Assembly: GCF_024297185.1 (NCBI RefSeq)
Contig: NZ_JANCTD010000002.1
Location: 248,001 to 312,000, forward strand
From: Lewinella sp. JB7
GTDB taxonomy: Bacteria; Bacteroidota; Bacteroidia; Chitinophagales; Saprospiraceae
DNA length: 64,000 nucleotides
Direction of reading: 5' to 3'
Shown: piece after piece, positions 26,359-34,182 of the stretch
Layout of the letters: each line of letters starts with the position of its first letter
Numbering within the stretch: position 1 is the first letter of the stretch
Program-made: the position numbers and the translations under genes
The notes under the pieces: generated by a model
The model's database searches: none
What the model was told of the DNA's origin: nothing
Seen by the model: the letters and a program-made list of their open reading frames with translations, nothing else

Positions 26359-26934
26359 TTACCCCAGCGTGCGCAGCGACCAGCCGGAGAAATACACGAT
26401 CAAAAATACGATCAGGACCACCCCGTGGTACCACCGGCGCTTGATCAGGATGAGGCTCCCGAAGAACGCCAGCATGACCACGTTCCAGACGGTGTGGGTA
26501 AGCATATTCCACACATCTCCGTCAGCGATGAGGTGCGTAATTGCCCGCGATACGAAGATGGATAAGAAGTACACCGTGAACAGGCCCCAGAGGTAGACGC
26601 TGTTAGCCGCGTAGAATTCCTTCAGGCTTATCCCCTCCTCGGGTACGTCGTCGGGCAGGGCGGCGGCATTGATGAGGAAGAGCAGGATCAACTGCACGGC
26701 GAACGGTAGAAAGCCCGCCAGGGTGTAGTAAAACGTGGCGTCCTGTTCGCCGGAGAACATCCACCAGATGTCCAGTACCGCCAGCAGGGCGATGAAGGCC
26801 GATAGCAGGGTCAGCCAGTCCCAACTCACGCGGTGCCGCGCCCGCAGCAAGCGGTTGAAACTTACCGCCAAATCAGCAATGGCCAAACCGACGAGTACGG
26901 AGACCAGGGGCAGGATATATTCGAAGGGGGTCAT
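26359..26934 (-). CDS. Hypothetical multi-pass membrane protein
   Basis: A 191-residue inner-membrane protein with about six hydrophobic helices (LPLVSVLVGLAIADLAV, LLSAFIALLAVLDIWWM, FAVQLILLFLINAAAL, LFTVYFLSIFVSRAI, VVMLAFFGSLILI and VVLIVFLIVYFSG). I do not recognise a family or a catalytic motif. It lies between the peroxiredoxin and MBL genes on the same strand and starts 34 bp downstream of the peroxiredoxin stop, so the two may share a transcript. Confidence 0.75.
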   Translation of the reverse strand: MTPFEYILPLVSVLVGLAIADLAVSFNRLLRARHRVSWDWLTLLSAFIALLAVLDIWWMFSGEQDATFYYTLAGFLPFAVQLILLFLINAAALPDDVPEEGISLKEFYAANSVYLWGLFTVYFLSIFVSRAITHLIADGDVWNMLTHTVWNVVMLAFFGSLILIKRRWYHGVVLIVFLIVYFSGWSLRTLG

Positions 26935-26968
26935 ACGGTAAGGTAACCGCTACGGGACCGAGCGGAGG

Positions 26969-27634
26969 CTAAGCGGATGGTTTTGCCAGAAAGTCGGTAA
27001 GTTCGGAGGGCTCCGCCCGGTTGCGGTAATCCGCGTCCAGAAAGGCGTACGCGATCTTCCCGTCTTCGTTGATGATGTAGGTCGCGGCTAACGGGAGCTC
27101 GTCGGAGTTATCCCCGTTATATTGGTGGAGACCGAATCCTTCGTCGTATAGCCTGGCCACCTCATCCGTTAGCTTGAATACGATCCCGTACGCCCTGGCG
27201 ACCTTGTTACCGACGTCGCTAAGCACCTCGAATTTCAGGTCGTGCTTTTCCGCGGTGCTCATCGACTTGTCGGGCAGTTCCGGCGTCAGCACGATCAGGT
27301 TTGCCCCCTCGGCTTTAAAATTGGGCAGCTCCTGCTGAAGCCGGCGCAAGGTCATGTTGCAGTACGGACACCAGCCACCCCGGTACCAGGTCAGAACGAC
27401 GCGCCCCTTCTTCAGGTATTCACTCAACGATACGGGCTTTCCCACCGCGTTGGTCAGGGTGAAGTCGGGAGCCTGTTCTCCCACCTGTCTCGCCTTGCCG
27501 ACTACTCCATCGCGCTCGACGGATGCGATCCCTTCCTGGTAGGCTTTCTTCTTGCCGTCACTGGCCGTTGAATTAAAACTGGCCTTCTTTTCCTCCAATT
27601 GCGCCTTCAGGGAGGCTGGTTTACTATGTATCAT
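26969..27634 (-). CDS. Peroxiredoxin-like AhpC/TSA family protein
   Basis: A 221-residue thiol peroxidase-like protein with a thioredoxin fold. The active-site stretch WYRGGWCPYCNMTLRRL gives C89 and C92, a C-x-x-C pair typical of the bacterial PRX-like branch that reduces peroxides or acts as a disulfide reductase. APDFTL at 55-60 is the usual AhpC/TSA entry strand. No signal peptide is present, so it is cytoplasmic. It is probably the first gene of a pair with the membrane protein downstream. Confidence 0.9.
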   Translation of the reverse strand: MIHSKPASLKAQLEEKKASFNSTASDGKKKAYQEGIASVERDGVVGKARQVGEQAPDFTLTNAVGKPVSLSEYLKKGRVVLTWYRGGWCPYCNMTLRRLQQELPNFKAEGANLIVLTPELPDKSMSTAEKHDLKFEVLSDVGNKVARAYGIVFKLTDEVARLYDEGFGLHQYNGDNSDELPLAATYIINEDGKIAYAFLDADYRNRAEPSELTDFLAKPSA

Positions 27635-28016
27635 TTTATGGTTTTTTGGGGTTTGATTAATTGTCGGGTTTCCCGACGATTGGGTATAGCGGAACAGCTT
27701 ACTGCTGTCATAAGGTTAGGCTAAATGCTATGGGCGTCGGAGAAATCTACCGTTGCCCTGCTGTTCTCTACCGTTCGGAAATTAGGTCCTGCAGGGTAGC
27801 AATCGGATCGGAACGTCATCCTGTCGACCCTCCCCGGTGGATGGTAGATCACGAGCATCATTCATGAACTATACCGAGTCTTGGGGGTCACTTTAGGGAA
27901 AAGGGTTCCTACAGGCGGGACCCTTATCTTCAAACAGCGAACCCGCGGCATCTCCTATACTCGGGTTACTGCTTATAGGCCGAAAGACCGGCACGAACAT
28001 ATTCAAGCAAGAACGG
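27635..28016. other. Non-coding divergent promoter region
   Basis: 380 bp between the divergent peroxiredoxin gene and the lipoprotein gene. The only structure seen is a small hairpin, GTCGGG-TTT-CCCGAC at 27663-27677, upstream of the peroxiredoxin start. No gene was found. Confidence 0.55.
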
Positions 28017-28616
28017 ATGAACAAACTATTGCCCATACTAGCGCTACCCCTACTCGTAAGCTGCGATGCCAGCAAGCCGGGAAGGCAAGGCGGAACCGAA
28101 GGTCAGACGGCCGAAGCCGATATCGTCGAGGCGAATGCGCCGGACATTCAGTCGCCGGAGCCCATAATCTACCTCGCCGACAACCTGGATGAACAAGACC
28201 GGTTAGGGTACTGCATCGACACGGGCGGAAGAGGCTTCGGGGATTCTTTACACGTCCACTCCTGCAAGCCCACCGGTGAGGATGTGTTGTTCTACTACGA
28301 CGAAGAAACCCAACAGATTAGATCCGCCACCTACCCGGGTTTCTCGGCGGCAACCGTCGGCGGACCCAGCATAGGCATGAAGATAAGCCTCGTCGAAAGC
28401 GACCCCGCATCCTCCGAACAAAAATTTATCTACGATAAAGCAAGCGGAGAATTTAGACCGAGAGACAACACGGAACTCTGTCTCGCCGCCGGATCCGAAA
28501 GCGACGATGCCGGACCCTATATGTCCAGGACATTGACCTTACAACCGAGCGAAAGCACGGATAAGAAGCTGAAAACCTGGATCATTAAGGGGTCGAAACC
28601 CGCGAACACTGATTAG
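28017..28616 (+). CDS. Hypothetical lipoprotein with ricin-B-lectin-like domain
   Basis: A 199-residue lipoprotein; LPLLVSC gives Cys16. After a 40-residue acidic linker, the rest resembles a beta-trefoil: GYCIDTGGRGFGDSLHVHSC, then FIYDKASGEFRPRDNTELCL and TWIIKG at the end, with the spaced Cys and the L-x-C-L and W-x-I pattern of ricin B-type lectin repeats. Carbohydrate binding at the cell surface is a reasonable inference. It is a single gene with no evident operon partner. Confidence 0.7.
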   Translation: MNKLLPILALPLLVSCDASKPGRQGGTEGQTAEADIVEANAPDIQSPEPIIYLADNLDEQDRLGYCIDTGGRGFGDSLHVHSCKPTGEDVLFYYDEETQQIRSATYPGFSAATVGGPSIGMKISLVESDPASSEQKFIYDKASGEFRPRDNTELCLAAGSESDDAGPYMSRTLTLQPSESTDKKLKTWIIKGSKPANTD

Positions 28617-28694
28617 CGGGTCGATGCGGGCCGGCCCTAATCCAGCAGTACCACATCGGATTCAACGAACAGCTCGCTACTTACCGACAGGCCG

Positions 28695-28832
28695 ATGATG
28701 CACCTTCTGGAAAATTCCGTAGCTGATCTTGCATTTGCAATGCACTTCAACGAAGTAGCCAACTTCAATCAGTTTTTCAGGCGCCATGCCGGAATGACGC
28801 CTACTCAATTTCGTACTGGCTCGAAGCAGTAG
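28695..28832 (+). pseudogene. C-terminal tail of a lost AraC-family gene
   Basis: The plus-strand frame to the TAG at 28830 reads LLENSVADLAFAMHFNEVAN, then FNQFFRRHAGMTPTQFRTG. This is the second helix-turn-helix and end of an AraC regulator (consensus IAxxxGFxxxSxFxRxFKxxxGxTPxxYR). Nothing upstream in any frame restores the rest of the domain, so only about 45 codons survive. It lies directly ahead of the intact AraC gene at 28953 but is from a different subfamily (NFNQFFRRH). Confidence 0.75.
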
Positions 28833-28952
28833 GTTTATCGCAGGTATTTCTAGTACGCTTACATCGGGTCGGAATGTGCCATTGCTCTATTGGCGAACTT
28901 TGCGCCTGCGTCCCCGCACAAATATTCCCTAGAGTTCTCCATCCAGACACTC

Positions 28953-29795
28953 ATGATCCTCAGCCGACAAACGTTCCGGTACGACAACAAGACCATTATT
29001 GAGAAAGCGGTGATCCGTCCGCCGTTCAAGCACGAAAGAATCGCCCAGGATGAAGGGTGCTTCCTGTACATGAAGGAGGCCACGGCCAGGTTGTTGTCCG
29101 CGACGGAGATCGTAGCGCTCGAGCCTCGGGAAGCCGTTCTGCTAAAGTGTGACACCTACTTCCTGGATTTTATCCAGCGGTCGGACGAGCAGACCGTGGA
29201 GGTCATCGCGATCCACCTCTACCCGGAAATCCTGAAAAAGATCTACACTAACGAACTGCCGACCCTCATCGAGCAGCAGCGGACCGGTAACGGAACCCAA
29301 CACCTCGCCGACGAGATCGTGATCGCTAAATTCGTGGAGTCGCTGGAGTTTTACTTCGAGCATCCCACGCTGGTGAACAACGACTTACTGGAGCTGAAGA
29401 TCAGGGAACTCGTGTTGCTGCTCATCCAGACCAAAAACGTCGCCTCCGTAGTGGCCCTCATCAACGATCTGTATTCAACCCCGACCGTGGAGCTGCGAGA
29501 AGTAGTCGAGCTGCACCGGTACTCCAATTTGTCCGTCGACGAGCTTGCCGCGCTTTGCCACATGAGCCCGTCCACCTTCAAGCGGGAGTTCAAAAAGGAG
29601 TACGATAGCAGTCCCGCTAAGTACATCAGTGGTCAAAAGCTGAAAAAGGCCCGGGAACTGCTGTCCTTGTCCGACCTGCCGATCAGCGATATTGCCTACG
29701 AGGTCGGCTTCAACGATCCCCTATACTTTACCCGGCTCTTCAAGCGGAGGGAAGGCGTATCGCCCAGTGCCTACCGCAGTCGGATGACGGGTTGA
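28953..29795 (+). CDS. AraC-family transcriptional activator (ExsA-like)
   Basis: A 280-residue regulator. The start at 28953 (MILSRQTFRYDNKTI) is preferred; an upstream in-frame start adds 21 residues of poor character. Residues 1-165 form a cupin-like ligand or partner-binding domain. Residues 185-280 hold two helix-turn-helix units (DELAALCHMSPSTFKREFKK and ISDIAYEVGFNDPLYFTRLF), ending SPSAYR as usual for AraC. Two identical 12-bp half-sites with a 21-bp period begin 2 bp after its stop codon and precede the AhpD-like gene, the obvious target. Confidence 0.9.
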   Translation: MILSRQTFRYDNKTIIEKAVIRPPFKHERIAQDEGCFLYMKEATARLLSATEIVALEPREAVLLKCDTYFLDFIQRSDEQTVEVIAIHLYPEILKKIYTNELPTLIEQQRTGNGTQHLADEIVIAKFVESLEFYFEHPTLVNNDLLELKIRELVLLLIQTKNVASVVALINDLYSTPTVELREVVELHRYSNLSVDELAALCHMSPSTFKREFKKEYDSSPAKYISGQKLKKARELLSLSDLPISDIAYEVGFNDPLYFTRLFKRREGVSPSAYRSRMTG

Positions 29796-29796
29796 C

Positions 29797-29829
29797 CCGA
29801 TCGTCCATACGCCTGAACCGATCGTCCAT
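29797..29829 (+). promoter_or_regulatory. Tandem AraC-type operator ahead of the AhpD-like gene
   Basis: CCGATCGTCCAT occurs exactly twice, at 29797-29808 and 29818-29829, in direct orientation with a 21-bp period. A -7 element TAATTTTG follows at 29851-29858, but no TTTG is present at the -33 position, which the distal end of the operator occupies. This is the expected layout of an activator-dependent promoter. Confidence 0.75.
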
Positions 29830-29850
29830 CGACCCCGCCCGGGGCGTAGC

Positions 29851-29858
29851 TAATTTTG
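29851..29858 (+). promoter_or_regulatory. Bacteroidota -7 promoter element (TAnnTTTG)
   Basis: TAATTTTG matches the Bacteroidota housekeeping consensus. It lies 65 bp before the start codon of the AhpD-like gene and 21 bp after the AraC-type direct repeat. Confidence 0.55.
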
Positions 29859-29923
29859 TCGGTATAGGAGGGTGAGCATTGGCGTGTTGCCGGTGCGGTT
29901 CCTCCCAACCATCAATATCAGTT

Positions 29924-30487
29924 ATGCATAATTTTCAAGTTCATACCGTCGATTCCGCACCCGCGGCCAGTAAACCCCTGCTCGAGGATTCGCTTAAAGC
30001 GTTCGGCTACATTCCTAATTTGCACGGTACCCTGGCCGAATCCCCCAAACTGCTGGAGGCCTACAAGACCCTGCACGAGCTCTTCGCCGGCTCCTCCTTC
30101 GATAAGGACGAGCTGACCGTAGTCTGGCAAACGATCAACGTGGAGCACGAATGTCACTACTGCGTGCCCGCCCATACCGCCATCGCCAAGAGCATGAAGG
30201 TGGATGACGCTATCACGGACGCCCTCCGGAACCGGCTACCCCTGCCGACCGCGAAACTTCAGGCGCTGCATACCCTTACGCTTGCCATTGTCCGCAACCG
30301 CGGTCGCTTATCCCCGGACGAGCTCGCCGCGTTTTACGCTGCGGGTTACGAGAAACGCCACGTGCTGGAGATCATCCTGGGACTGTCGCAGAAGGTAATT
30401 AGCAACTATACGAATCACATCGCAGAAACCCCGGTGGACAAGCCGTTCGCAAAGTTTGCGTGGCAACCCGAAGGACTGCCCGCTTAG
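29924..30487 (+). CDS. Carboxymuconolactone decarboxylase / AhpD-like peroxidase-family protein
   Basis: A 187-residue all-helical protein of the CMD/AhpD superfamily. The start at 29924 (MHNFQVHTVD) was chosen because the domain begins directly after it. The active-site pattern is NVEHECHYCVPAHTAIAK, where C-H-Y-C plus the following His is the AhpD-type redox centre (E-x-x-x-C-x-x-C-x-x-x-H). Alkylhydroperoxidase or related thiol chemistry is therefore likely; a decarboxylase role is less likely. It is probably switched on by the AraC regulator encoded immediately upstream, and a strong terminator follows. Confidence 0.88.
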   Translation: MHNFQVHTVDSAPAASKPLLEDSLKAFGYIPNLHGTLAESPKLLEAYKTLHELFAGSSFDKDELTVVWQTINVEHECHYCVPAHTAIAKSMKVDDAITDALRNRLPLPTAKLQALHTLTLAIVRNRGRLSPDELAAFYAAGYEKRHVLEIILGLSQKVISNYTNHIAETPVDKPFAKFAWQPEGLPA

Positions 30488-30500
30488 CGGTCTCTCCCCC

Positions 30501-30521
30501 ACCGCACCCGCGCGCCGCCGC
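30501..30521 (-). repeat. GC-rich dispersed motif, copy 8
   Basis: The minus strand reads GCGGCGGCGCGCGGGTGCGG followed by T, between the AhpD-like stop codon and its terminator. Confidence 0.5.
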
Positions 30522-30543
30522 ACGCGTGGTGTAAGCTAAAAAG

Positions 30544-30587
30544 AAGAACCCCCGCACGGACAAATTCCTGGTGGGGGTTCTTTTTTG
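30544..30587 (+). terminator. Rho-independent terminator after the AhpD-like gene
   Basis: AAGAACCCCC pairs with GGGGGTTCTT around a 19-base loop and is followed by a T-run. It lies 57 bp after the stop codon. Confidence 0.85.
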
Positions 30588-30654
30588 TTCCCGACTGCCA
30601 TCTTAGCGACTCTATCTAGTGAGTGGCGCACTGTTTTGGCCGTAATTGCTTCGA

Positions 30655-31077
30655 CTAGGTATATACAGTGGAAAGGCCATCTACAAAACGTTGGGATGCT
30701 GAGTCGTTCCGGAGAACGATCACGGTTTTGGTCTTACCGATATTGTGCAGCTTGCTTAGGATACCTGATCTTCTGCGAAGATTATAGGTAACGACATAGT
30801 GGTAGAAGTCAGCATCAAAGCGTTCGGGACATCCCGGCGGCATGTCGGGTCTGACCCGTCCGTAGTACCGGAGGATGCGCTTGGTGATGCGCCAGAGGCA
30901 GGTCACGGTACGGTAATCCAGGTAGATAATGGTATCCGCTTTCTCCGTCTCCCGCCAGTCGGCCTTCCAGAATTATTGGTCTAGGTGAATCACTTCCAGC
31001 CCCGTGATGTCACCGAGTCTGCGGGCGAGGGTGGACTTCCCTGCACCGCAGCATCCGATAATGAGTACACGCTGCAT
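30655..31077 (-). pseudogene. FlaR-like P-loop kinase (DNA topology modulation protein family), broken
   Basis: The frame starts with ATG at 31077 as [20 protein letters not shown] then [14 protein letters not shown], an intact Walker A (GCCGAGKST). A TAA at 30973-30975 replaces the next codon, normally Tyr. In the same frame it continues FWKADWRET and jumps directly to KADTIIYLDY, CLWRITKRILRYYGR and RPDMPPGCPERFD, all strong family signatures. In relatives about 35 residues, including the WIMDGNY-type segment, lie between WRET and ADTII; they are missing. Two independent lesions in one frame mean the gene is dead, although the surviving parts are well preserved, so the decay is recent. Confidence 0.85.
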
Positions 31078-31397
31078 GGTCATAGGCAGTAAGATAACTA
31101 ACCGCAACTGGATACTCCTTATACGGGACGCGTCGGAAAGTGCGCAGAATTAGATAATGGGTTTCTAAGTGATATTATATTTTATAAACAGAAAATTTTG
31201 GATGAGTAATATGTCACATCCCTCATTAGCCTTCCATGCAAGGACAACATGACCTCCATTTATGGAAGCGTTCCCAAGGAAATTATCGGGATCACACAGG
31301 CTTGGCTGACTGTCGCCGGATCGCCCGCCACAAAAAAGAGCACTGTCCCGAATGACGTAGCCACGGTAAGTCTGGTTCGGTAAGTTTCACGCGCCAA
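31078..31397. other. Non-coding region
   Basis: 320 bp, partly AT-rich (31140-31220), with no gene or clear regulatory structure. The decamer GGATGAGTAA near 31199 is also seen at 37771 upstream of dgoK, but I attach no function to it. Confidence 0.5.
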
Positions 31398-32039
31398 CTA
31401 CTGCTGCTGAGTAATGTTACTCCCCGCCTGCAACACTACCCCACCCTCACTGACCTCAAAGCAGGCTTTCGACTTCTGCAGTCCGTAGCGGACACCGTCC
31501 CGGACGATAAAGTTCCGGTACAGGCTGCCGTTCTCGCGCCAGGCTTGCTGCAGGCCTTCCAGCCGGTCGTCGTGGTAGGTGTAGGCCTCGGCCGGGTCGC
31601 CGTTGGCGTACCAGGTGAGCTGCAATCCTTCTTTCTTCTGCGCCTCGTAGGTGTAGGCAAACTTTAGCGTTCCGCTCGCTTCCCAGTAGCCGAAGTGCGT
31701 TCCGGTAGACAGGCCGTCGCGGTAGGTACGGACTTCGTAGGGCCTTCCGCTGGCGTAAAAACTGCGGTAGACACCGTCGAGACGCCCCTCACGCACGGTG
31801 CTGTACGTTGCGATGTCGTAGCCCTTCAGCACCCGGTGGACCACCCCGGTAAACGGCTCGCCGTCGTACCGGTAAATACCGTTAACGTAAATCGTACGGC
31901 TGTCCGCAAAATCCACCGTATCCACCCGGACCGTTGCGGTATCCCCGGCGACAACATACGGCCGCGTACCGGACGTCACGATCCCTCCGAATACGAGTAA
32001 TAGCAGGCAGGCAAAAAGCTGAACGGTCAGACTGTCCAT
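31398..32039 (-). CDS. MORN/YwqK-type repeat protein, exported
   Basis: A 213-residue protein with an N-terminal hydrophobic segment (LFACLLLLVFGGIVTSG) that acts as signal or anchor. The rest is a run of MORN-variant repeats of the YwqK family: GIYRYDGEPFTGVV, STVREGRLDGVYRSFYASG, GYWEASGTLKF, LTWYANGDPAEAYTYHDD and QAWRENGSLYRNF. Such proteins are thought to form elongated beta scaffolds; a precise role is not known. It starts 24 bp after the YHYH gene stop and is probably co-transcribed with it. Confidence 0.8.
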   Translation of the reverse strand: MDSLTVQLFACLLLLVFGGIVTSGTRPYVVAGDTATVRVDTVDFADSRTIYVNGIYRYDGEPFTGVVHRVLKGYDIATYSTVREGRLDGVYRSFYASGRPYEVRTYRDGLSTGTHFGYWEASGTLKFAYTYEAQKKEGLQLTWYANGDPAEAYTYHDDRLEGLQQAWRENGSLYRNFIVRDGVRYGLQKSKACFEVSEGGVVLQAGSNITQQQ

Positions 32040-32063
32040 CAGGGTTTTCGGTTTTGGGTGGTG

Positions 32064-32831
32064 CTACTGCGTAAAGGTGCCTTTCGTCCCGTGGTAGGCA
32101 CCGGACTTGATCACGTACAGGCCGGAGGTGGAGTACATCTCGTTGCTGACGTGGTAGTGGTAGATCGAATCGGGGAAGTCCGCGGTGACCCCGATGTGCC
32201 CGCCGTTGGTATCCAGGTCCTCCGGATAGGTGCCGTCCGTATCCTTGCGGCCGTACACGGGAAATCCGTCGCGGAGGAAACCGATCAGCTTGGCATCGTC
32301 CGTAGTGAGGTAGTCGCCCTCGCAGTGGTAGTGGTAGTCTTCCCGCGGCCCGGGGTGGGCACCGGCGGCGTCGAAGGTGCTCCAGGCGTTTTCCGCCAGC
32401 AGACCGCCGCCCTCGTAGTCGTTGTAGATCGGCACTCCGTTGAGGGCCATGCCGACAGGACCGAGTTCAGTTTGCTCTTTACTTGCGGCTTCGGCGGGAT
32501 GGGCGGGGATGGTCATCACGTAGTTGAAGCCGATCATCGTCGTGTTCATATTCGCGTGATTGGTGCCGGGAAAGTCCTCGTACATTTCGTGGCCCTCCCC
32601 CCAGTAGGGAGTCTTGTGGTCGGGCAATCCGGTGCTGCTGATGGAGATGTTCTCTCCGTCGACCTGTACGCTCACCCCGTCGGTATAGGCGTTCCCGAAA
32701 CTGGCCTGCACCACCGCGGTGATGTCGACGTCGCCCGATGGGATCTCGCTAAAGTCTTGGGTGCCATCCTCTTTGCAGGCCCCCACGCTCAGGAGCGTGA
32801 GAAAAAGGATCAGGTGTATCGTGTGTTTCAC
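32064..32831 (-). CDS. YHYH-domain lipoprotein
   Basis: A 255-residue lipoprotein (LLSVGAC, Cys19). The YHYH domain (PF14240) is recognised by GPVGMALNGVPIYND, the signature DYHYHCEGDYL, GFLRDGFPVYGR and the second YHYHVS. Function is unknown in the family; the repeated Tyr-His pairs suggest metal binding. It is the first gene of a pair with the MORN protein. A copy of the GC-rich motif lies 86 bp upstream. Confidence 0.92.
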   Translation of the reverse strand: MKHTIHLILFLTLLSVGACKEDGTQDFSEIPSGDVDITAVVQASFGNAYTDGVSVQVDGENISISSTGLPDHKTPYWGEGHEMYEDFPGTNHANMNTTMIGFNYVMTIPAHPAEAASKEQTELGPVGMALNGVPIYNDYEGGGLLAENAWSTFDAAGAHPGPREDYHYHCEGDYLTTDDAKLIGFLRDGFPVYGRKDTDGTYPEDLDTNGGHIGVTADFPDSIYHYHVSNEMYSTSGLYVIKSGAYHGTKGTFTQ

Positions 32832-32917
32832 TTTTCGAGTTTTGGGTTAGGATGGATTTAGCCCTTTGACTCATAACTCCTCCGCATCCTTCGGCGCGTT
32901 CCGCATTTTTTTGCTTT

Positions 32918-32940
32918 GGGCGCGGACGCGGGTGCAATGC
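32918..32940 (+). repeat. GC-rich dispersed motif, copy 9
   Basis: GGGCGCGGACGCGGGTGCAA followed by TGC. Together with copy 10 it flanks the middle of the divergent region between the YHYH and polysaccharide deacetylase genes, the two copies pointing at each other. Confidence 0.5.
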
Positions 32941-33042
32941 ATATCCCAATGAGCTACGCTCGGATACATTACCCGGGGCCCAGGGGGCATTATCCGGTAC
33001 GGGGGTACTAGCGTAGTGCGCATAAGCTGCCGTTGGTGAATC

Positions 33043-33063
33043 ACTGCTCCCGCGGTCCCGCCC
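33043..33063 (-). repeat. GC-rich dispersed motif, copy 10
   Basis: The minus strand reads GGGCGGGACCGCGGGAGCAG followed by TG, 62 bp upstream of the polysaccharide deacetylase start. Confidence 0.5.
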
Positions 33064-33124
33064 GACGTGTTATTGGCTAAGCCAGAAGGAAGCGCATCGG
33101 TGCCTGGGTCCTTACCTTGAGCCG

Positions 33125-34102
33125 ATGAAGGTGTTCCTCTTTATTTGTCTGACCGCTCTAGTGGTAAGCTGTGAAAACGCGCCCGTGCGGCCGGACGTAG
33201 CGCCCGCAACGATGCCGCGCGAAACCCGTCCGACGGTCAGTTTTACCTTCGACGACGGGAGCACCCGCCCCATCCTGGACTACCCGGCGGAGGAGTGGAA
33301 TAAGATGATCCTGCGGAGCCTTGATTCAGCGGAAATCAAGTCAATCCTCTTTGCGACCGGCAGGGATAATAACAACGCCCGGGGAAGGGCGCTCCTCGAC
33401 TCCTGGGCAAGCCGGGGTCACCTCATCGGTAACCACACCTACACCCACCCCTACCTGAACGACGAGCAGTTGTCGGTCCACGATTTTACCCGGGAGTTGC
33501 TACGTACCGATTCCCTGATCGCCGAATCTCCCGGGTACGTGAAGCTGTTTCGCTTCCCCTACCTAAAGGAAGGCGGAGATTCCAGTAGGGTCACGGCCTT
33601 TCGCGAAGTGCTCGAAGCGCATGGTTATAAAAACGGCTACGTAAGCATCGATGCATCGGACTGGTACGTCAACGATAAGTTGATTGCGCTAATGAAGCGC
33701 GACCCGACAGATACCGTCGCGATCAATCGCTACCGGGAGTACTATTTGGACCACATACTGGACCGCGCGACCTTCTACGATAGCCTGGCTTTCGAGCTGA
33801 CGGGTAGGCGTATTCCTCACACCCTGTTGCTCCACCACAACCTTACCTCGGCCCTGTTTCTGGACGATCTGATCGAACGCTTCAGACAGAACGACTGGGT
33901 CCTGACCGATGCAGCCACCGCCTTCCAAGATAGTATTTACCGCACTGTAGTTCCCGCACCGGCGGCTGGAGAAAGCATAGTGTACGCCCTGGCTAAGGCA
34001 AGCGGTAACTATACCGGTTTACTGCGCTACCCCGCGGAGGACAGTCGCTACGAAATACCGTTAATGCGGCGGTATGGGCTAATTGACGCAGCGGAGGAGT
34101 AG
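33125..34102 (+). CDS. Polysaccharide deacetylase (NodB homology, CE4-type) lipoprotein
   Basis: A 325-residue lipoprotein (ALVVSC, Cys16) that should remove acetyl groups from chitin, xylan or another polymer using a metal ion. The CE4 motifs are present: TFDDG with D43-D44, the zinc motif H104-T-Y-T-H108 in GNHTYTHPYL, and RFPY as motif 3. LLLHHN near residue 240 is the late His motif. Its C-terminal 70 residues are an extension of unknown role. Single gene. Confidence 0.9.
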   Translation: MKVFLFICLTALVVSCENAPVRPDVAPATMPRETRPTVSFTFDDGSTRPILDYPAEEWNKMILRSLDSAEIKSILFATGRDNNNARGRALLDSWASRGHLIGNHTYTHPYLNDEQLSVHDFTRELLRTDSLIAESPGYVKLFRFPYLKEGGDSSRVTAFREVLEAHGYKNGYVSIDASDWYVNDKLIALMKRDPTDTVAINRYREYYLDHILDRATFYDSLAFELTGRRIPHTLLLHHNLTSALFLDDLIERFRQNDWVLTDAATAFQDSIYRTVVPAPAAGESIVYALAKASGNYTGLLRYPAEDSRYEIPLMRRYGLIDAAEE

Positions 34103-34182
34103 TTAAGGCCGCACGAACGTTCGCCGTGGGCTGCTACAATCCTACGAGACCGTTCGCTAGAGGTCCATTTGTATCATGCGTA

